Assembly: GCA_028023455.1 (NCBI GenBank)
Contig: JAQFVV010012394.1
Location: 23,826,900 to 23,890,899, forward strand
Reading direction: 5' to 3'
Source: Epiperipatus broadwayi
Lineage: Eukaryota; Onychophora; Udeonychophora; Euonychophora; Peripatidae
DNA: 64,000 nt
Of this stretch, positions 57,697 to 64,000 are shown in pieces. Both the position numbers and the translations under genes were made by a program. The notes under the pieces are model-generated. The model worked only from the letters and a program-made list of their open reading frames with translations, was not told the DNA's origin and ran no database searches. Positions within the stretch are counted from its first letter, which is position 1, and the number at the start of each line of letters is the position of its first letter.

Positions 57697-57764
57697 AGCG
57701 TCAACTGGGAAGCAAACCCGGGACAACTGCTTGTAAAGCAGCTGTCGCTGACCTCTCGCCAACC
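57697..57764 (-). repeat. tRNA-Val-like sequence in the foldback loop
   Basis: The minus strand reads GGTTGGCGAGAGGTCAGCGA, then CAGCTGCTTTACAAGCAG, then GTCCCGGGTTTGCTTCCCAG. CTGC and GCAG enclose a TTTACAA loop, which places TAC (a valine anticodon) in the middle. GGGTTTGCTTCCC stands where the T-arm/B-box belongs. The first stem and the T-loop depart from a working tRNA, so I read it as a tRNA-derived retroposon head. A related piece is at 47807-47860. Confidence 0.6.
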
Positions 57765-58114
57765 AATACTTTTGCCATGATTCTGGTACAAGGTACTGAA
57801 AGCGCTTGGCAAATAGTTTTTTGTGATTAATGTTTTTTGAATTTTAGCTACTCTGTTTATCGCACTTTATACGTGAAGAATAATTTTAAATTTATACAAT
57901 AAAATTGATGATTATAACATCGGGCACACAATAGATTCAAGCCCTGATATAAGCATAGTCAGTAAGAATTGGTATATATATAAATATGCTCTAAGCTTAT
58001 GTAATTCACTTAAGCTTTTAAAACTCTTAATGGTGGGTGAGTGCACGGTGATTTATAATATTTAAGAAACAGCACATTATCGAAGGTTAACTTCCTCCTT
58101 AATAATTATATATA

Positions 58115-58400
58115 ATTTTTATATTTACGCTTTGTTGTTGTTATTAAAGACTGAATTGTTTGCTGTGGGGTTTTTTTTATTTATAATTTATACAGTTTTT
58201 ATTTTTAAATTTTTCATACTTTGACCTCTTTACTTGCAGCTTATCTTCCAAGTTTTAATTATATACATACATCTTTGTTTAAAACTTTCTTGCTCTAGAT
58301 ATATGAAAAGATATAAGACAGGAATAGTGTCTATCTTCTGTTAGATGAGTTATTAAATGATTATTTTGATAAAAATATTAGCATCTGAACTAATGAATTC
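58115..58400. other. No feature recognised
   Basis: AT-rich intronic DNA. Confidence 0.3.
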
Positions 58401-58860
58401 ATTAGATCACATTTGCTGATAATATGGTAACACTTTCAAATAGTGATGATGAACTTTAAAAAATGTTATGCAAGATTTGGGATGAGAATATATAGTAAGA
58501 AAAAAAGACTAAGAGTGAATAATGAATGAAAACTTGGTTAAGTAATTAATAACATTAAAGAAATTACATCAAGAATTGCAATGGCTAAACAGATGCAGGT
58601 TTGAGGAAAAATGTGAAAGATAAATAGAAAAACAAGACTAGCAATGGAAAAGTGTTGAAAAAAAAAGATTCCTTTATGAGAAAATTATAAAAAAAAGAGG
58701 AGAAAATGGATTGCTTAATGGAATTAAGAATGATATTCTAGATGGGAATGTACTTGATGTAAAAAAAAAGATAGATTCTTATTTATTATGTGAACAGATT
58801 TATATTCTTAGTGTTATGTATTTGATAAGCCATAAAAATATTTATGTGCTCATTAAAATC
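58400..58860 (+). pseudogene. Decayed LINE reverse transcriptase fragment
   Basis: At 58409 the plus strand reads TFADNMVTLSNSDDEL, the FADD motif C block with the second Asp changed to Asn. Further on, KEITSRIAMAKQMQV matches the I..RI..A...F block that follows in this class of LINE. Stops interrupt it. It is probably the same family as the remnant at 4.4-5.7 kb and not the RTE copies. Confidence 0.55.
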
Positions 58861-58864
58861 GTTG

Positions 58865-60600
58865 GAATTCCACAAACATAAACAATGAAAATTTCTGCTT
58901 TTCAACACTATCGACTTCAAACAAATGAATAAACATAACAGAAAAAGCGAAACAATTTCCAAAATGCATTTCTGCTGAATTAAAATTGTTGGGCTCTAGT
59001 AATCATACTTCTCAAATATCATCTTTCACAAACCTTGATATTTTTTGATGATTTAATTTATATGTGTACAACTCCTGTACAATCTACTGATGATTCAGAT
59101 TTTTTAAGTACATCAATTTTATTAATAATTCATCAAGTTGAACATAATTACTAGGCCAGATATAGACTTTAAACATAGTTAAAGATCAGTACCTCCATCC
59201 CTCTTACAAAATATATAAGTGCATGACAAATCCTTTTTTTTCGCCATAGATGCTTAATATTAAATATTTATGAAGATTCTAACTAAATACACATACCATA
59301 ATAATAATTCTTAAATCAGACTTATAAGAATCTTTCAACAAACTTGCAAAGAATTTTATTAGTTAGACAAAATGGTAACTTTTATGTTGGAACTACTATA
59401 ACCTCATTGCTATATGAATAATAAATTGATCGTTGATATTCAAAAAGGTAAAACTTTATATTAGTGCCAATCTTCGTAAAGTATTGAATAAACCATTTAC
59501 AATTTTTTAAAAAATATATAAATTCTAATAATTTTAACAACCCTTTAAAAAAGAGCTGGAATGATGGTTCTGTGAATGATGCATCCACACTATGCCCCTT
59601 ATTTATTAAACCCCTCACTTGCATGATCTATACTTTCTGCAAAAAGTGAAGACCTTGTAACATCAAAGAAATACAATTGTAGAAGCATTGATTGTGTAGT
59701 GATGTAGATATTTCAGCTACGTACAGTGTGTATGTTTAAATATTTCACAATGTTCTCGTCATATTAATGTGAAATCAGTATAGGTCAAGAATGATTTTCT
59801 TCATTAGCAATTTTATCGATTGAATCAGAATTTGCAAAAAAGAATAAACTATGGTAAAGTTATTAAAAGATTGACAATAAAATATTCAAAGAAACAAAAT
59901 ATAATTTTTTGCATTATATATTTTGTGTTATCAAAAATTCATTCAATAAAATTGCATAAAGCTAGTTATAATTAATAAACAATCGTAAATAAATAATTAT
60001 TTATACAATATAAGTAGTAATTTGTGCAACTGTATTTTGAGCAAACAAAATAAAATACACCTAATGAAAAAATAATATTTTATTTCTTGAATTTTTTTTT
60101 TTAGCAAATACTCATTCAAAATAAATAAAAATTTTAATGAAGCGAATTGTTCTTGACTTGATTATAATAACTGTAAGTAATAAATTGGTCAAAACGTTTT
60201 TAACGTTGGCTAAAGAATCCTATGAATCTGGTTTTATAAATCAGAAGCCCGCCTCAGCCACATTTAATAAAAATAAATACCTATAATAAATCTTTTCTTT
60301 AGGCAATATTCGAAACATTTCAGCCACTTTATTACAAACAAGAATGAAAAGGATAACAATGAATAATTGTAAGCAATATATCTGTATCTGTAAATAAAAT
60401 ATTTTTTTAAAAATATCTAAGTATTTTTAGTTTTAAAAGAATTTTATTTAGGGAGAATATTGGTTTTTTTATAAATTAACTTCTTAAAGTACATTGACTA
60501 AACAGGAGTCTATAATGTTACTACTGGGTTGATAGTGGATGATTTGTAGAGATATTAATCCTGGGTATGGAATTAATCCTGTGGTTTATAGATCATTGTC
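58865..60600. other. SNAPC3 intron, AT-rich, nothing recognised
   Basis: No exon, repeat boundary or RNA gene seen. Confidence 0.3.
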
Positions 60601-60601
60601 A

Positions 60602-61290
60602 TCAGCTATCTGGAAATGTATTGGGCTTTAGAATTTGGAATAGATTCCAGGTTTCTTCAAATAGAAACTTGGAGGAAAGGGTCATGTCTTTATGCTTGAT
60701 TTTCTTTAAAAGAGATATGAATAGACTGTCTGGGTCCAGCGGAGGAGTTGTGAAGACTAATTTGCATCTTACATTCCAGATAGAGTGGCTGAGAAATACT
60801 GACATTCTTATAATTGGAAATTGCTTACTTTGTAGAGATTCTTTTAGAGAGAGGATTCTGTAAATATCAATTTTTGTATTTTGGAAAATTAAAAGTTTGA
60901 TATTTCCAAGTCCGGTACATGAGTGAACTATGTGGTCAAACGTATCATCATGCCTCTTGCAGATTGGGCAGGTAGGGTCAACGTTGATAAAAAACCTCTT
61001 GTGGTGGAGGAACCAGTTGTTTTGCATGGCTCCCAGATTTACTTTTACTAGGTAGTTTAAAAATTTAGGCTCTAAAGCTAAGAACTTGAAAATCGAAATA
61101 ATTCTATGATTAGTGGTGCCAAGCATTGGCGTAATTGAGATGATTTCAGGGTTGATTCTACGGTGAGCTTCCCAGATGGTGATTTTTATATTATATTGAT
61201 TTTATATAGTAGATGTATGTTGATTGAGAAGCTGGAGAACCTGGTCTAACCAGCATTTTTGAGGAGGAGGTCTGTCCGTCGTAACTAAGT
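60602..61290 (-). pseudogene. C-terminal remnant of a non-LTR retrotransposon (CCHC finger)
   Basis: Open from 61126 to 60602 (174 codons), with readable sequence up to about 61290 in the same direction. It has LVKVNLGAMQNNWFLHHKR, then CPICKRHDDTFDHIVHSC, a C-x2-C-x8-H-x4-C finger. In L1/Tx1-like and some other LINEs the polyprotein ends in such a zf-RVT region preceded by a Trp-containing helix. The RT itself is not present upstream. The alternative, a host gene exon, is less likely because no splice signals bound the frame. Confidence 0.5.
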
Positions 61291-61294
61291 ATTT

Positions 61295-61930
61295 TTATCA
61301 TAAGTAAAATACCCCCTCCATATGAAAACATTGCTCTGGGCCCCTCTTATTCTCGGGCCGGTTCTATTTATAAATAAATAATAACTATTAAGAATATATA
61401 ATAATTTTTATAGTGAAATTAACTCCAAATGCACACCCTTTAATAACAATTCACAAATCAGACGCATTAGTCCTTTTAACAAATGTACAAAGAGTGTCAT
61501 CACTCTTGTATCAACGCTAATTTACTATTTAGACAAAAATAGCATGAAAATTGGATAAAAGTGACCATTTTTTTGTCTAACTAATAAAATTATTCTTTGA
61601 TATGGGAAAGAGAACATTCTTTGAAAGTTTTTAAAACAACTCTAATATAAGTCATTCTTGTGAATTGTTAATATGGTAAAGGCATTTCGTGTTAACTTCT
61701 TCGAAAATATTATTATATATTCTAATAGTCATTTAATAATGAGATTATTAAAATAATTAATATCAAAATATATAATTGAAAACATATTTTTATAAACATA
61801 ATTGCACTTCAAATAAAGATTAAGTAACATCAAAGAAAGGCAAAACCCCCAAAGTTTTTTTTAAACCTGAACTAACCTTATCAGAAGACTCTATGGTCAT
61901 TATATAATTGTTAATGGGGTGGGGTGACTT
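61295..61930. other. SNAPC3 intron, right part
   Basis: AT-rich; nothing recognised other than the donor site at 61931-61932. Confidence 0.35.
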
Positions 61931-61932
61931 AC

Positions 61933-62040
61933 TTTGCTGTTGTAACTTCACAAATCATGCAGTGAACTCTACGTTGCTTACTGAGATTTTTATATAAAGG
62001 ATAAGCCTTAAGATCTAAGCAATCATCAGAATCCAACATC
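61933..62040 (-). CDS. SNAPC3: SNAPC3, internal exon (zinc-binding region, first Cys pair)
   Basis: This is an internal exon of a minus-strand gene. A polypyrimidine tract and CAG precede it at 62041-62043, and GTAAGT follows 61933. The 108 nt carry one base from the previous codon, 35 codons, then two bases. The reading includes DSDDCLDLKAYPLY and VHCMICEV. SNAPC3 (SNAP50) is the subunit of the snRNA-activating protein complex that binds the proximal sequence element of snRNA promoters for RNA polymerases II and III. Its C-terminal half holds a Cys/His zinc-binding region in which a CxxC pair is followed by KW and a second CxxC pair. CMIC here is the first pair. The two leftover bases AA join G of the downstream exon at 54722 to give Lys before Trp, as the family expects. 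Upstream exons were not found. Confidence 0.85.
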
Positions 62041-62044
62041 CTGA

Positions 62045-63030
62045 AAAAAAAAAGTTAAGCTTTAGTCCATTTGCCCATCAATGTGTAGTAAATAAATAAT
62101 AATTAAAATAATTTCCTCTAATTTAATAGGAATTATTACTGTATTTAAAAAATATGTCTTTTTTTTTGTAAATCTATAATCAATGTGTTTAGCAACATTA
62201 ACTTATGATTATAAAACAATGTTTGAATACAAAAATTAAAACTTTAAATAAAAAGTATCTTGGAGATGATCAAAGAAGTCAAAAAAAAAAATGAAAATAA
62301 GGTTCATGAATGATGTAATAAAACTAAATACAAAATGAAAAAGAAACGAAAGTGGATTTATCATACAGTTTGCAAAAAAAAAAAAAAGATAGAAACATTT
62401 TTTCACATCTCAAAAATTAAAAAAGTTGCAGAATAAAACCAAACCTAAGACAATATTTTTATAACAAAAGTTTTTAATTAAATTTTACTGAAGTTGTTTT
62501 GCAGTGAAAAAACCATAAAGATAATATCTAAATGATTGATAAACATTTTTAATAATGATTTAATAAAATAGAAGCTGATAGTATATTTTCACACAAAGCC
62601 ATGCATCAACTCGTAATAATAATCCACGAATAACAGATATTAACCAAATTTATATCTTGAATTTATGCGTAATTGTACTCAAAAAAGTCATTTATCTATG
62701 ATCATACATCATATGCATCTAGTACTGATAACTACTTCATTATTTAATGACTTTATTATGGTTAAATCATACATGCATGAGATTGTGCACAAAAGCAAAC
62801 CCACAAACATTATTCATTAAAACTTAGCTATAACACCCCCCCCCTTAGGATAGCAAAAATAGTCATAATTTCAACATATATTTCACACTGACACATAAAA
62901 CAAAATCAATACTCTTAATAAAAAGATTTTAAAAAATTGATAACAAATCAATTACTAACCTGATCAAGGATGTTTAACCATAGTCTATAATTTTGTAATT
63001 TCCAGTTAACTGAAAGGAGACCCATTGATT
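62045..63030. other. Upstream intron of SNAPC3
   Basis: Poly(A) runs and a poly(C) tract at about 62838-62845. No additional SNAPC3 exon was recognised. Confidence 0.35.
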
Positions 63031-63031
63031 C

Positions 63032-64000
63032 CTCTTGGAGGCCATAAAAGAGCTAAGCAGGGCAATTGCCTAATGTCCACTCTATACGTTCTTGTCATTG
63101 CAGCTGTTATTACTATGTTATTATTCATATAGTATACAAACATGGATGGGCTGCTCAGCAAAACATAGTAGCCAGTGTGATGAGTTTATTAGCTTTTTAC
63201 TTATGAGTTTAAGATCAAGAAACACCAGGGTCTTTCTTCTCAGTTGCCTGATAGCTCTTAACTGAAATATCAGTTAAGTTTTCTTGAAGGCAGAAAGAAT
63301 GTGTGTGTGAATGAATTTTTTTTTCTCTCTTCTAATAGATATTTACAATCATGACGGACAAAAATAAATCATGGCTCTTGTTTCCAGAAGACTGTAAAGT
63401 CATCAGCCAAAGCGGCAGATGGAGGCTGAAGGCAGAGGGTGCTAAAAATCTCCTGAACACGAACCCAGACTGCCTTTTGATGATGACCTTTTATTTAAAT
63501 ACTTACAACTACAGAGCACTTTCAAGTTAAAGAAGATTGCAAGAATTGGAAGAAGAACTGTTCATATAAAATGGGACATTATTGGATTTTGTAAAGTTAA
63601 AAAAAAAGGTAAAGAGACAAGTGATTTAAAAAGTGGACATGTACTGTATTAAAAAGGAACAAAACATTGGAAGTACAAGTGGAGTACGATTCATTATAAA
63701 TAAAAAGTGGAAGAACAATCTTGTAAAAAATAATGGTATATCAGACAGAGTAGTAAGTTTAGTTATTCAACTTAATAGTAGATATCAAATGCAAATATTC
63801 AGGTTTATGCCTCAACAAGTTCTTATTGTGATGAAGAAGTAGAGGATTTTTATATGGAAACAACATTTTAACATTGTCATGGGAGACTTTAATGCTAGAA
63901 TCAGTAAACAAATGATAGATGAAAGGGCTGTAGGTAAATTTAGTTATGGTAATAGAAATGAGAGAGGACATAGACTTGTGGAGTTTGCAGAAAAAAAGAA
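63032..64000 (+). mobile_element. RTE LINE, 5' portion, runs off the window
   Basis: The 5' leader (63032-63350) matches the leader of the copy at 37595-37722 over its first 80 bp (CTTGGAGG, then TCCTAATGTCCA-like and GTTATTAC blocks) and has about 200 bp more. The start codon is at 63351. The endonuclease region is decayed: a frame reads NIGSTSGVRFIINKKWKNN from about 63667, and a MGDFNARI block follows near 63880 in another frame. The window ends inside the endonuclease. Confidence 0.82.

Larger units (their letters stand above)
56032..58110. mobile_element. Large foldback element with tRNA-like centre, split by an RTE LINE
   Basis: The right arm (about 57800-58110) is the reverse complement of the left arm. 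The left arm is in two pieces, 56032-56081 and 57325-57676, separated by the RTE LINE. Shared blocks include GATAATGTGCTGTTTCTTAA (56056 and, inverted, about 58065-58085), CATATTCATATGTACACC, ATGTTTATATCAGGGCTTGA, AAACAGAGTAGCTAAAATTC and TATTTGCCAAGCGCTTT. The loop of about 120 bp holds a tRNA-like sequence. There is no transposase. Confidence 0.82.

Noticed and set aside
1-64000. CRISPR arrays, bacterial operons, rRNA genes
   Set aside because: No regularly spaced short repeats, ribosome binding sites or rRNA-like blocks; the content is eukaryotic.

Overview
The window is a strongly AT-rich, repeat-packed piece of an animal nuclear genome, most likely an invertebrate with large introns. There are no prokaryote-style operons. 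The only host genes I can support are pieces of two spliced genes, both on the minus strand, with canonical GT-AG junctions and matching codon phases. One is a C3orf38-type gene: its first exon is at 41572-41692 and its second at 13581-13777, separated by an intron of about 27.8 kb. The other is SNAPC3, the zinc-binding subunit of the snRNA-activating complex: an internal exon is at 61933-62040 and the terminal exon at 54575-54722, with a poly(A) signal at 54493-54498. The species cannot be fixed from the sequence; AT-rich chelicerates, molluscs or cnidarians would all fit.

Nearly everything else recognisable is transposon-derived. Left part (1-18 kb): a satellite-like block (1248-2460), an old non-LTR retrotransposon (4.4-5.7 kb), an almost complete RTE-type LINE on the minus strand (7.76-10.73 kb), a foldback repeat (12.04-12.34 kb), a hAT-type MITE with 8-bp target duplication (12714-13114), a minisatellite (15.84-16.28 kb) and a decayed RTE tail (17.2-17.76 kb).

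From 18078 to 31924 lies one minus-strand LTR retrotransposon (Ty3/Gypsy type). Its LTRs are unusually long (about 2.77 kb) and it is flanked by the 4-bp duplication AAGT. The pol region is rearranged, with the reverse transcriptase/RNase H part duplicated head-to-head, and I see no gag. The right LTR carries a 757-bp insertion flanked by TTAA; the left LTR keeps the empty site.

From 34.4 to 39.2 kb there is a plus-strand Penelope-like element whose reverse transcriptase was split between motifs B and C by a minus-strand RTE LINE (about 34.72-37.72 kb). Two further Penelope-like 3' tails lie head-to-head at 44.3-45.7 kb. They form a long palindrome and are interrupted by a 445-bp insertion with 15-bp target duplications. 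Other elements are a Gypsy LTR/gag remnant (48.8-49.54 kb), an inverted repeat array (51.5-52.5 kb), a mariner relic (53.57-54.46 kb), an RTE LINE nested in a large foldback element that holds a tRNA-Val-like core (56.03-58.11 kb), two decayed LINE pieces (58.4 and 60.6-61.1 kb) and the start of another RTE LINE (63.03 kb to the window end).

The main story is therefore layered transposition inside two host introns. Several insertions can be dated relative to one another from empty sites and target duplications. I found no new defence or metabolic system, CRISPR array, rRNA or intact tRNA gene.
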